From Oxalobacteraceae bacterium (lineage in GTDB: Bacteria > Pseudomonadota > Gammaproteobacteria > Burkholderiales > Burkholderiaceae_D): a stretch of 8,864 bases of DNA. Made by a program: the position numbers and the translations under genes. Each line of letters starts with the position of its first letter. The stretch's first letter is position 1. The stretch covers positions 1 to 8,864 of the forward strand of contig CANGFL010000042.1 of the NCBI GenBank assembly GCA_947453015.1, read 5' to 3'. Shown here one piece after another: positions 1 to 7,681 of this stretch. The notes beneath the pieces are model-generated. The model had not been told where the DNA came from. It worked only from the letters and a program-made list of their open reading frames with translations, and ran no database searches.

Positions 1-837
1 CATAGTTAACTCACCACGAGCATTCGCCGCCCACAAATGCGCTTCATGACCATCGGCGCTTAATTTGCCGTTCACGCTAAACGTATCGGTATCAAACGTT
101 GGACTGACTGCTCGAAAGCTAAATTCGCGCACTCGTTGTTGTGGTACCTGAGCACACAATAGCTCCATTAGCATGGTGGCGATCAATGGTCCATGAACGA
201 TCAGACCGGGATATCCCTCAACGTCAGTGGTGTAACTACGATCGTAGTGGATTCTATGACCATTGAATGTTAACGCGGAATAGCGAAACAGCAGCACCGG
301 GTCCGGCGTAATGGTGCGCGACCAAGCAGCATCGGTAGGTGCGGCCTTGGTTGCGGCTGGCGCTGCCCCTGGCAGAGGATTATCGCGATACACAATATCG
401 TGCTCTTCATATATCGATACGTTGCCGTTGGCACCAATCTCATGAGCCACAGTCACAAAAGCGAGTCGACCACTATTGCCGGTCTTAACATCGATGGCTT
501 TGATGCGCGATACACGCTTAGCGTCAGATGCGACGGGTAGATCGCTATCAAATTTCAAACGCCCGCCAGCCCACATACGGCGTGGCAGCTCGACGGGTGG
601 CAGAAAGCCGCCTCGCTTAGGGTGACCATCCGGTCCAAGACCTGATGCCGGACTCACCGCCCAGAAAAATAACCAATGCCATAGCAATGGCAATGGATCA
701 CCGGCAGTCAAATTTTGCTCTTTATCCAAGGTCGCGGCCATCGCATTGACGGCTGCGACGTGAATCAGATCGTCACGCGTCTCGCTACGTCCTACCCATT
801 GCTTTAATAAATCCAGATCCAGCGGCGGCAGACTCAT
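1..837 (-). CDS. HTD2/MaoC-like acyl-CoA hydratase (FAS1-like dehydratase), 3' end cut by window edge
   Basis: The minus strand is open from an ATG at 837 to base 1, giving 279 residues with no stop. I translated it by hand. The protein looks like the two-hotdog 'hydroxyacyl-thioester dehydratase type 2' family, which hydrates or dehydrates 2-enoyl or mesaconyl/itaconyl-type CoA esters in the cytoplasm. Visible family signatures are a Trp-rich LWHWLFF (52-58), GPDGHPKRGGFLPPVELPRR (68-87), the catalytic-looking FNGHRIHYD (191-199) with His194, His197 and Asp199, and HGPL (215-218). Members are usually about 280 residues, so only a few C-terminal residues should be missing. There is no clear Shine-Dalgarno before the ATG; the start is chosen because the N-terminus has normal family length. 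The exact substrate cannot be read from sequence. Mesaconyl-C4-CoA hydratase, itaconyl-CoA hydratase and a generic enoyl-CoA hydratase are all possible. It is divergent from the glycosyltransferase gene. Confidence 0.85.
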   Translation of the reverse strand, partial: MSLPPLDLDLLKQWVGRSETRDDLIHVAAVNAMAATLDKEQNLTAGDPLPLLWHWLFFWAVSPASGLGPDGHPKRGGFLPPVELPRRMWAGGRLKFDSDLPVASDAKRVSRIKAIDVKTGNSGRLAFVTVAHEIGANGNVSIYEEHDIVYRDNPLPGAAPAATKAAPTDAAWSRTITPDPVLLFRYSALTFNGHRIHYDRSYTTDVEGYPGLIVHGPLIATMLMELLCAQVPQQRVREFSFRAVSPTFDTDTFSVNGKLSADGHEAHLWAANARGELTM

Positions 838-1015
838 GGTTTACCCAATAATTGTTATTCAAAGCAGCATTTTCCAGTATGAATACAGCCCCGACAATTT
901 GCATTTTTTGAAGGGACAATTGCCGGCCGAATTACCTGGAATAGTAGGAAATAGGCAGGGATAGCCGCAGCGCCACAGGCACCGGCTTTTTCCGCGACTT
1001 GTGGCTGTAGAGATA

Positions 1016-1021
1016 TATAAT
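1016..1021 (+). promoter_or_regulatory. candidate sigma-70 -10 box for the GT39 gene
   Basis: A perfect TATAAT lies 75 bases before the glycosyltransferase start, in the 258-bp gap between two divergent genes. No good -35 hexamer sits 16-18 bases upstream (the nearest TTGTGG at 999-1004 is only 11 bases away), and there is no extended TGn motif. The call therefore rests on the -10 box and its position alone. Confidence 0.35.
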
Positions 1022-1095
1022 GCCCTCTCTTTATCGCTTCCTCACGACGCCGCCGTCTATCAGGCGCTGGCACAGCCCAATCCAGAGCATTACAA

Positions 1096-2661
1096 ATGCA
1101 GCGCCACAGCTCAAACGCTGATTCCAACTCCACTCATTTGCCCTTGGTACGGCGACTGCTGTCGCTGCCTGAGCCATTGTTGTTGGGCTTTTTGTTGCTC
1201 TTGTGGTTGGTTGCCACCAGCTGGGTTCGCCCTCTCTCCCTACCCGACGAAGGCCGCTATGCCGGCGTGGCCTGGGAAATGGTGCGATCGGGTGATTGGC
1301 TAACACCGACACTGAATGGCCTGCCGTATTTTCATAAGCCACCCCTGTTTTATTGGCTCACAGCGGTATCGCTCTCACTCTTTGGCACGATTGAATGGGC
1401 TGCACGATTGGCCTCTTGTGTTGGCGCGATGCTTAGCGCGGGTGCGGCTTATCTTTTGATTCGACGCTGGATGTCGCACAGCATCTCGCGCTGGTATCTA
1501 CTCATTCTCGCTACGACGCCTTTGTTTTATGGTGGAGCACAGTACGCTAACCACGACATGCTGGTCGCCGGTTTTATCAGCATGGCGATTGCACTCACCG
1601 CCGATGCGGTGCTGTCCCTGCAAGCGACTCAACCCTGGCGCATTCAATTACTCGGCGGATGGTTGTGCGCAGCGCTAGGTCTACTTTCCAAAGGTCTGAT
1701 CGGCATCGTTCTTCCTGGTGGCGTACTATTTTTTTGGGTCCTATTAGGCAACCGCTGGCGCTTGCTTCCGAAACTATTTTGGTGGCCCGGCCCATTTCTG
1801 TTTTTGCTAGTGGCATCCCCTTGGTTCTTTTTGATGCAGCAGAAGTTTCCGGATTTTTTCCACTACTTCTTCGTGTACCAGCACTTCCAACGTTTTTCAC
1901 AAAGTGCGTTCAATAATGCGCAGCCTTTTTGGTTTTATCTGGCAGTAATAGCGCTGACTTCATTACCCTGGACACCTTGGCTGATTACTCGCTGGCGATT
2001 GAAGCATGACTTTAATGACACGACGACGCTTGCCTTGCGCACTCTGTTTTGGCTATGGATAGGCGTCATCACTCTATTTTTCTCTATACCGACATCCAAA
2101 CTAGTGGGATATGTGCTTCCCGTTATGCCGGCACTCGCCGCACTCATCGCAGAAGGTCTGGCGAATGTGACTCGCTTTAGTTGGCGTTGGAAATTCACTT
2201 TGGTGGTCGTTGCTGCTTCGCTATGCGTGGGCTCTATTATCGCTATCACGCGTGCCGATGATATTTCTTCCAAACCCTTGGTTGCGGCCTACCGTCAACA
2301 TGCTGCCTCAGGCGAGCCTTTGGTGTTCTTGCAAACCTATCGTTTCGATGTGCCGTTTTACGCCAGACTTGCAGAGCCCATCATCATCATCGATAAATGG
2401 GATGAGCCCATAGTGAAAGACAGCTGGTCTAAGGAAATGGCGGATGCCGCTAAATTCAGGCCGACAGCTGGCGAAAAAGTGTTGGTGAACACACCCGAGA
2501 TGCGCAAAGTTTTATGCGCCCAAGCCGTGACCTGGGTCATAGCGCCAACGAGTTACATCGCCAACAGTAAAGAATTTCATTCACTGGAACCGGTCACGAA
2601 AAATAGTTTGTATTCCTTGGTAAAACTGACATCTTCTTTGCAGCCGCTTGGCTGCAACTAA
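1096..2661 (+). CDS. GT39 / ArnT-like membrane glycosyltransferase
   Basis: This 521-residue polytopic inner-membrane protein is of the GT39 (PMT/ArnT) type, which transfers a sugar from a polyprenyl-phosphate donor to an acceptor on the periplasmic face. After a hydrophobic segment at 27-42 comes the first-loop acidic motif LPDEGRYA (49-56, Asp51-Glu52), then the conserved HKPPLFYWL (80-88). A second loop carries NHDM (152-155, Asp154). GLLSKGLIG (195-203) and SKLVGYVLPVMP (334-345) are further family blocks. About ten hydrophobic helices end near residue 385, followed by a soluble C-terminal part of about 135 residues, presumably periplasmic. The ATG at 1096 is the only ATG after the in-frame stop at 1018-1020; the Shine-Dalgarno is poor (AGAG at 1084-1087). 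No lipid A, arabinose or glycan cluster surrounds it, so donor and acceptor are unknown and I do not call it arnT. Kup follows 111 bp downstream on the same strand, but a shared operon is uncertain. Confidence 0.87.
   Translation: MQRHSSNADSNSTHLPLVRRLLSLPEPLLLGFLLLLWLVATSWVRPLSLPDEGRYAGVAWEMVRSGDWLTPTLNGLPYFHKPPLFYWLTAVSLSLFGTIEWAARLASCVGAMLSAGAAYLLIRRWMSHSISRWYLLILATTPLFYGGAQYANHDMLVAGFISMAIALTADAVLSLQATQPWRIQLLGGWLCAALGLLSKGLIGIVLPGGVLFFWVLLGNRWRLLPKLFWWPGPFLFLLVASPWFFLMQQKFPDFFHYFFVYQHFQRFSQSAFNNAQPFWFYLAVIALTSLPWTPWLITRWRLKHDFNDTTTLALRTLFWLWIGVITLFFSIPTSKLVGYVLPVMPALAALIAEGLANVTRFSWRWKFTLVVVAASLCVGSIIAITRADDISSKPLVAAYRQHAASGEPLVFLQTYRFDVPFYARLAEPIIIIDKWDEPIVKDSWSKEMADAAKFRPTAGEKVLVNTPEMRKVLCAQAVTWVIAPTSYIANSKEFHSLEPVTKNSLYSLVKLTSSLQPLGCN
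2638..2657 (+). terminator. perfect 8-bp hairpin over the last codons of the GT39 gene
   Basis: TTGCAGCC and GGCTGCAA form a perfect 8-bp stem around the tetraloop GCTT, ending one base before the TAA at 2659-2661. The downstream bases are A/T-rich but hold no T run, so this is not a canonical intrinsic terminator. It could be a weak terminator or a 3' RNA-stabilising hairpin separating the gene from kup. Confidence 0.4.
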
Positions 2662-2728
2662 CAAATTAAATTTATCGTGACTATCGAATAGGGAAAAAAG
2701 AATTTTATTTTCCATGCAAATTCATCTG

Positions 2729-2748
2729 TTCACATGCTCACTTGTGAA
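2729..2748. promoter_or_regulatory. 20-bp dyad upstream of kup, possible operator
   Basis: TTCACA and TGTGAA form a 6+6 inverted repeat with an 8-bp spacer, 24 bases before the kup start codon. The half-sites are in the opposite order to a CRP box (TGTGA then TCACA). It may be a repressor site or a 5'-UTR hairpin. A 6-bp dyad can also arise by chance in such A/T-rich sequence. Confidence 0.25.
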
Positions 2749-2761
2749 ATAACAAGCCATT

Positions 2762-2766
2762 AGGAA
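2762..2766 (+). promoter_or_regulatory. Shine-Dalgarno of kup, decides the GTG start
   Basis: AGGAA lies 6 bases before the GTG at 2773. This supports GTG over the ATG 13 codons further in (2812), which has no comparable upstream purine motif at the right distance. Confidence 0.65.
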
Positions 2767-2772
2767 TTAACC

Positions 2773-4716
2773 GTGTCAATTAGTAATCCCGAATTTTCAA
2801 CGTCGTCCATCATGGATCCGGTACGTGTATCGGCTACCAGCGATCATGCGAATGCATCGACATCGGTGCTTGTCTTAGCCGCGATTGGTGTCGTATTTGG
2901 CGACATTGGTACCAGCCCGCTGTATGCACTCAAAGAATGTTTCAGCCCTGAGCACGGTATACCCTACTCACCAGAAGCGGTGATGGGCATTATTTCGATG
3001 ATCTTCTGGTCATTGATTTTGATCGTCACCGTCAAATACGTGGTGTTTGTTTTGCGCGCTGATAACAATGGCGAAGGCGGCGTGCTCTCGCTAATGGCAC
3101 TCGCGTTACGCGCCACGCGTTCTGATAGGAAAAAAATCTCTGCTGGTCTACTCATGCTGGGCGCATTAGGTGCCTGTATGTTATTGGGTGAATCGGTGAT
3201 TACTCCCGCCATTTCCGTGCTGTCGGCGATTGAAGGTCTTGAGGTCATCGCGCCGGATTTGAAACGCTATGTCATTCCACTCACTTTAGTGATCGTCATT
3301 CTTCTTTTTTACGTGCAAAGCTATGGCACAGCGGCTGTAGGACGCTTGTTTGGTCCCGTCATGGTGGTGTGGTTTTCGGTGCTTGCGATTTTGGGTGTGG
3401 TTAATATTTATAGCAACCCACAGATATTGGCGGCAGTGTCGCCTTTGTATGCCATTGCCTACATTCAAGCGCATGCATTGCAAGCGTATATTGTCATGGG
3501 GTCGGTTGTATTGTCTGTTACTGGTGTCGAAGCGCTGTACCTCGACATGGGTCACTTCGGACGTAAGCCAGTTCGCTTGGCTTGGTTATTGGTAGCCCTA
3601 CCTGCTCTGCTGGCGAATTATTTTGGACAAGGCGCACTGGTTCTATCCAATCCGCAAGCCATAGAAAATCCTTTTTATCTGATGGCGCCTGAATGGGCTA
3701 TCTGGCCTATGGTGGGTTTAGCGGCATTGGCAACGGTGATTGCGTCGCAAGCGGTTATCTCTGGCGCATTTTCATTAGCTAATCAAGGCATCTTGCTCGG
3801 ACTGTTACCGCGCATGGAAATTCTGCACACCTCAGAAACTGAGCGCGGTCAGATTTATATGCCCATGGTGAATTGGGCGCTACTTGCCTTAGTCATTTTT
3901 ACCGTGATTCAATTTAAAGAGTCGGGCAATTTGGCTGCTGCCTACGGTATCTCGGTGACAACCACCATGCTGATTACCACTACGATGCTAAGCGTGGTCA
4001 TGTACAACGAGTGGAAGATCAAACCCATCTTTGTGATTTTGCTCGTTAGCTTATTTTTTATTGTAGATTTTTCTTTCTGGACAGCTAACCTGATCAAAGT
4101 AAAAGATGGTGGCTGGTATCCACTAGGATTGGGTGCCATTTGTTTCCTGATGCTGACCACCTGGCATAAAGGACGACGCCTGCTTAGAGAGCGTGTCGAA
4201 GCTGATTCAATCCGCTTACCAGAATTTGTATCTGCATTACTAGCGCACCCACCACATCGCGTTGAGGGTACGGCAGTGTTTTTGACCGCGCATATTGATT
4301 TCGTGCCCGTCGCATTGCTACACAATTTAAAACACAATCGCGTACTGCATGAGCGCGTACTATTTTTGAAGCTGTCGATATGGGATGTGCCCTACGTTAA
4401 AGATGAAGAGCGTCTCACCGTAAAAGAACTCGGTGGCAATGTATATGTCGTACGCGCCGTGCACGGATTCAAAGAAACACCGGACATTAATCGCGTACTG
4501 GCTTTACTTGAAGCTCAGACCGGAATGAAACTAGAGCTTGCCGACACGTCGTTCTTCCTAGCGCGCGACACGGTGGTTCCGAGTAACTTGCCCGGCATGG
4601 CGATTTGGCGTGAACGTTTATTTGCATGGATGATGCAAAACGCAGCCAAACCTTCAGACTTTTTTAGAATTCCTCCGAATCGCGTCGTCGAACTCGGCAC
4701 CAAGATAGAAATCTAA
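2773..4716 (+). CDS. kup: Kup low-affinity potassium/proton symporter
   Basis: This 647-residue inner-membrane K+ uptake protein belongs to the KUP/HAK/KT family, which couples K+ entry to the proton gradient. Signatures are [11 protein letters not shown] (42-52, with the conserved Asp44), [13 protein letters not shown] (98-110), [18 protein letters not shown] (138-155), [13 protein letters not shown] (251-263, Glu253) and FGQGALVL (284-291). About 12 hydrophobic helices span residues 32-462. A cytoplasmic C-terminal domain (about 463-647) contains [20 protein letters not shown] (503-522) and ends in the family's typical [16 protein letters not shown], so the protein is intact. Length is slightly above the usual 620-630 because of a polar N-terminal tail of about 30 residues. 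The start is a GTG with a good Shine-Dalgarno. The gene converges with ggt, with 31 bp between the two stop codons. Nothing in the sequence shows a c-di-AMP or K+ riboswitch. Confidence 0.97.
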   Translation: MSISNPEFSTSSIMDPVRVSATSDHANASTSVLVLAAIGVVFGDIGTSPLYALKECFSPEHGIPYSPEAVMGIISMIFWSLILIVTVKYVVFVLRADNNGEGGVLSLMALALRATRSDRKKISAGLLMLGALGACMLLGESVITPAISVLSAIEGLEVIAPDLKRYVIPLTLVIVILLFYVQSYGTAAVGRLFGPVMVVWFSVLAILGVVNIYSNPQILAAVSPLYAIAYIQAHALQAYIVMGSVVLSVTGVEALYLDMGHFGRKPVRLAWLLVALPALLANYFGQGALVLSNPQAIENPFYLMAPEWAIWPMVGLAALATVIASQAVISGAFSLANQGILLGLLPRMEILHTSETERGQIYMPMVNWALLALVIFTVIQFKESGNLAAAYGISVTTTMLITTTMLSVVMYNEWKIKPIFVILLVSLFFIVDFSFWTANLIKVKDGGWYPLGLGAICFLMLTTWHKGRRLLRERVEADSIRLPEFVSALLAHPPHRVEGTAVFLTAHIDFVPVALLHNLKHNRVLHERVLFLKLSIWDVPYVKDEERLTVKELGGNVYVVRAVHGFKETPDINRVLALLEAQTGMKLELADTSFFLARDTVVPSNLPGMAIWRERLFAWMMQNAAKPSDFFRIPPNRVVELGTKIEI

Positions 4717-4730
4717 CCCTGCATTACTCG

Positions 4731-4766
4731 AATCAAAACAGCGTTGCTCATTCACCAGCAACGCTG
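4731..4766 (-). terminator. rho-independent terminator of ggt, built into its 3' coding end
   Basis: A perfect 10-bp stem (CAGCGTTGCT at 4739-4748, AGCAACGCTG at 4757-4766) surrounds an 8-base loop. Read on the minus strand it is followed at once by TTTTGATT, a short U tract. The ggt stop codon (4750-4748) lies at the loop/stem junction, so the stem encodes the last residues of GGT. On the plus strand the bases after the stem are CCTTCT, so it should work poorly for kup. Confidence 0.7.
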
Positions 4767-6499
4767 CCTTCTCGGCGCGGATCAGCACCGCCTGTGAATC
4801 CCGATGCATCACGCACTATCGCCTGCACACCACTCGGCATAGGAAAAATATTGACTCGATGACCTTTGTCGCGCAATGCCGGCACAAGTGATTCAAGCGC
4901 TGTACCACGCTCAATTTCCGTATCGCGATTACGGCTACCCATGTTAGGAAGTTTGATCGCTTCGTATGCATTGAGATTCCAATCGATCACACCGATCAAG
5001 GTCTTAGCTACAAAATTAATAATTGAGCTTCCGCCCGGTGAGCCGACCAACATCGTTAACTGCTTATTTTTAGTGACAATGATGGGCGCCATCGAGCTGC
5101 GCGGACGCTTACCCGCTTCCACCCGATTAGCCGCCCACTGACCAGAGGCATCTTTAGGTTGTAATGAAAAATCAGTTAGCTGATTATTCAATAAAAATCC
5201 GCGTACAAAAATCTTACTCCCAAATTCAGATTCGATCGTACTCGTCATCGAAACTCCGTGACCGTAACGATCAACAGCCACCAAATGCGTCGTAGAAGGT
5301 AAATCGCGCGCATTGTCAGCGCCGCGTTTCTTTAGCAAATTTATTGCTTCGCCAGGCAAGGCGACACCCATACTGACTCGACTATCGATGTGCGCTCCGC
5401 GTGATCGCAAATAAGTCGGATCAAGCAAGTTAGCCACCGGTACCGATATGAAATCAGGATCAGCCACATAGCGCTCTCGATCGGCAAATGCCAATCGTCC
5501 TGCCTCCGAAAAATAATGTACAGCCTCGAGAGACATGGGCATCATGTGGTCCATGTGATGCTGCTCTAACATGCCTAACATCTGCAGCACAGCAATCCCG
5601 CCGGATGAAGGCGGACCCATACCGCATAGACGTAGTTGTTTATAGTTGCTGCAAACCGGTGCCCGTTCTTTAGCTCGATAGTTTTTTAAATCATCTAAAC
5701 TCAAGTCACCCGGTTGAGCATGTGCATGCACGGCATCAACGATAGCTTGAGCAATCTCGCCTTGATAAAAAACCTCGACGCCTTGGCTTGCAACACGACG
5801 CAGCACCTCCGCTAGTTGCGGATTTTTGAGAACGTATCCAATCGGAGCAGGCTCGCCTGCAGGATAAAAATATTCTCGTGCGCTCTGTTGCGCGTACAAA
5901 TCGCGATTACCTGCAATCTGCGAATGAAGCCGTGGCGATACGGAGAAACCCTGCTCGGCTAACTCAATAGCAGGCGTAAATAATCGTGCCCACGCTAAGC
6001 GACCATGACGACGATGCGCCAGCTCTAGCAACCGCAACAGTCCGGGGGTTCCGACAGATTTGCCGCTATTCACCGCCGCGTTAAAAGGCATCGCTTTAGC
6101 ATCGGTCAAAAACCGGCTGGCATCGGCCGCTGCCGGTGCGGTTTCGCGCCCGTCATAGCTTTGCACGCGTGCATTCGCCGCGTCATAGGTCAACAGAAAA
6201 GCCCCACCACCCAAACCAGATGACTGTGGCTCAACTAATGCCAGCACTAATTGCATGGCAATCGCCGCGTCCACCGCCGAGCCACCCTCGCGTAGTACTT
6301 GCTCGCCGGCTCGCGTTGCCAAGGGGTTCGCCGCGGCGGCCATCCAGCGTTTTGATCGTACTAATGCGGTCTCAGTAAGGCCTGTAGCTGCTTCGGGATT
6401 AGCCTCGGGCGGGCTTGGGCTACGCGCTTGCGCCACCGTCCCTCCCCAGAAACAGGCCCAGATTAGGACAAACGACAAGGCTAGATCACGAAAAGTCAT
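4748..6499 (-). CDS. ggt: periplasmic gamma-glutamyltranspeptidase (glutathione hydrolase)
   Basis: This 583-residue enzyme cleaves the gamma-glutamyl bond of glutathione and related compounds, releasing glutamate or transferring it to amino acids or peptides. A Sec signal peptide is visible, with a hydrophobic core at about 5-22 and an AQA cleavage motif (23-25). The proenzyme should self-cleave before Thr403 in PSTTHL, the N-terminal nucleophile, giving a large and a small subunit. Other catalytic landmarks are Arg118 in YDGRET (binds the glutamyl carboxylate), Gln440 and Asp443 in NNQLTDF, Ser468-Ser469 in RPRSSM, and Gly489-Gly490 in GSPGG. At the position of E. coli Asn411 this protein has Glu423, as in many bacterial members. 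The stretch between Asp443 and Ser468, which holds the lid loop, is about four residues shorter than in E. coli. Cys283 and Cys292 could form a disulfide. No clear Shine-Dalgarno precedes the ATG; the signal peptide fixes the start. It is convergent with kup and divergent from motB. Confidence 0.96.
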   Translation of the reverse strand: MTFRDLALSFVLIWACFWGGTVAQARSPSPPEANPEAATGLTETALVRSKRWMAAAANPLATRAGEQVLREGGSAVDAAIAMQLVLALVEPQSSGLGGGAFLLTYDAANARVQSYDGRETAPAAADASRFLTDAKAMPFNAAVNSGKSVGTPGLLRLLELAHRRHGRLAWARLFTPAIELAEQGFSVSPRLHSQIAGNRDLYAQQSAREYFYPAGEPAPIGYVLKNPQLAEVLRRVASQGVEVFYQGEIAQAIVDAVHAHAQPGDLSLDDLKNYRAKERAPVCSNYKQLRLCGMGPPSSGGIAVLQMLGMLEQHHMDHMMPMSLEAVHYFSEAGRLAFADRERYVADPDFISVPVANLLDPTYLRSRGAHIDSRVSMGVALPGEAINLLKKRGADNARDLPSTTHLVAVDRYGHGVSMTSTIESEFGSKIFVRGFLLNNQLTDFSLQPKDASGQWAANRVEAGKRPRSSMAPIIVTKNKQLTMLVGSPGGSSIINFVAKTLIGVIDWNLNAYEAIKLPNMGSRNRDTEIERGTALESLVPALRDKGHRVNIFPMPSGVQAIVRDASGFTGGADPRREGSVAGE

Positions 6500-6546
6500 G
6501 GCAGGTAGGTGGACTGGAAAATGTGCTTTGTGGAAATATGTGCGGT

Positions 6547-6573
6547 ATTATGTTTCATAAAGGATACGCTCAA
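6547..6573 (-). promoter_or_regulatory. weak sigma-70-like promoter candidate for ggt
   Basis: Read on the minus strand, TTGAGC (6573-6568) and CATAAT (6552-6547) are separated by 15 bases, about 48 bases before the ggt start. The spacer is short and the -35 matches at four of six positions, so this is only a candidate. Confidence 0.22.
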
Positions 6574-6604
6574 ACCATACTTCTCCTAGCGAGTTGGGTG
6601 TGAC

Positions 6605-6631
6605 TTCATTTTAAGCGGCATGAGTCGATAT
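6605..6631 (+). promoter_or_regulatory. weak FliA (sigma-28)-like promoter candidate for motB
   Basis: TTCATTTT, an 11-base spacer and GTCGATAT match the flagellar sigma-28 consensus (TAAAGTTT-N11-GCCGATAA) at 11 of 16 positions. The element ends 31 bases before the motB start. The -10 half is the better half. Location and the flagellar nature of motB make it plausible, but such matches are not rare. Confidence 0.25.
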
Positions 6632-6662
6632 ATAAGCCGACAAGTCTGCATGAGAAAGCGCG

Positions 6663-7676
6663 ATGGCTGACGAAGAAGCAAAAGCAGAAGAAGTAAAAGA
6701 GAATCCCAATGTCGACCCCGACGAGGAAGGTCTTCCCGCCGAGGAAGAGGCGGCTGCGCCTGCCGGCCCGGCGCCGATAATCAAAAAGAAAAAGTTGGAT
6801 GCCGACCATGCGGGTGCGCATGGAGGTGCTTGGAAAATTGCGCTGGCTGACATGATGACGGCCATGATGGCCTTCTTTCTACTCATGTGGCTGCTAGGTG
6901 CTACCAATGACAGTCAGAAAAAAAGTATCGCCGACTATTTCCGCCCTACTTCGCATAGTGCTGTAGCGATGTCTGATCGTCCCGGTCCTGGTGGCTTGAT
7001 CGGTGGCTTTTCGGTGATGGACAGCGATGCCATGCCGTATGCGGGTAAAACGACCAGTTTCTTGAAACGAGAAACGCCACGCTCAGAAGGTGGTACTCAA
7101 TCAGGCGACGGCAAAACCAAAGACGAAACCAAAAATAAAAATCCGGAAGAAATTTCAGCTGATGAGCGGGCAAAAATTGCCGCCGAAACTGACCAGAAAA
7201 ATTTTGACAAGCTAGAGCAAGAGGTCAAAGAAAAACTCTCGATGAACAAAGAGTTAGAGAAGATTAAAGATCAAGTTAAGTTCGTTCGTGAAAAAGATGG
7301 TTTACGTATCGAAATCATCGACAAGGCTGATTTCTCTATGTTCGGTCTGGGTACCAACAAAATGCAAGCGAAGGCATTCACCTTAATCCGTGAAGTTGCC
7401 AAGTCACTCGCTGCTATGCCAAACAAAGTTGCAGTGCGCGGCCACACGGATAGTTTGGCGTATGACGATGGCGTTAATAGCAACTGGTCGCTATCAGGTA
7501 TGCGTGCTGAAGCAACACGCCGATTACTCTCTGAGGCTGGCTTACCACCGAGTCGCTTTTATCGTATCGAGGGCGTTGCCGATACCGTACCTTACGTTCC
7601 GAATAATCCGGCCGACCCGCGCAACCGACGCATCAGCATCACTATCTTGTACCAAGATCAAACACCCAAAGGATAA
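6663..7676 (+). CDS. motB: flagellar stator protein MotB
   Basis: MotB is the peptidoglycan-anchored half of the stator that feeds ion flow into flagellar rotation. This 337-residue protein has a cytoplasmic tail (1-57) that is strongly acidic up to residue 29 and then carries KKKK at 41-44. The MotB signature GGAWKIALADMMTAMMAFF follows (54-72), with the ion-binding Asp63 in the single transmembrane helix (about 58-78). The plug-like stretch DSQKKSIADYF (83-93), a Gly-rich segment (108-115) and a charged, helical linker (about 135-205) come next. The OmpA-like peptidoglycan-binding domain (about 209-333) shows VRGHTDS (258-264), NWSLSGMRA (274-282) and NRRISI (321-326). Lack of Phe/Tyr sodium-type clues prevents me from calling the coupling ion. 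The start follows a modest GAGAAAG Shine-Dalgarno (6652-6658). No motA adjoins it; the other stator half must be elsewhere. The next gene begins 5 bases after the stop. Confidence 0.93.
   Translation: MADEEAKAEEVKENPNVDPDEEGLPAEEEAAAPAGPAPIIKKKKLDADHAGAHGGAWKIALADMMTAMMAFFLLMWLLGATNDSQKKSIADYFRPTSHSAVAMSDRPGPGGLIGGFSVMDSDAMPYAGKTTSFLKRETPRSEGGTQSGDGKTKDETKNKNPEEISADERAKIAAETDQKNFDKLEQEVKEKLSMNKELEKIKDQVKFVREKDGLRIEIIDKADFSMFGLGTNKMQAKAFTLIREVAKSLAAMPNKVAVRGHTDSLAYDDGVNSNWSLSGMRAEATRRLLSEAGLPPSRFYRIEGVADTVPYVPNNPADPRNRRISITILYQDQTPKG
7668..7673 (+). promoter_or_regulatory. Shine-Dalgarno of the gene after motB
   Basis: AAAGGA lies in the last codons of motB, directly before its TAA and 8 bases before the ATG at 7682. 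This fits translational coupling of the two genes. Confidence 0.65.
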
Positions 7677-7681
7677 GTTGC

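Noticed and set aside
855..1133. 92-codon minus-strand frame between the hydratase and the glycosyltransferase, ending in a Cys-rich tail (CRGC, GKCC)
   Set aside because: It overlaps the glycosyltransferase start and its promoter region, has an odd Arg run and no family features. The Cys motif alone is not enough to call a small gene.
1001..1303. 100-codon plus-strand frame overlapping the glycosyltransferase start
   Set aside because: It lies in another frame of a well-supported gene, and its Cys/Trp-rich translation is typical of an out-of-frame reading of hydrophobic coding sequence.
1729..1735. T7 homopolymer inside the glycosyltransferase gene, possible phase-variation tract
   Set aside because: It encodes Leu-Phe-Phe-Trp in a membrane helix; seven bases is short for a contingency locus and the frame is intact.
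2729..2748. CRP site upstream of kup
   Set aside because: The half-sites are in reverse order to the CRP consensus (TCACA before TGTGA) with an 8-base spacer; kept only as an unassigned dyad.
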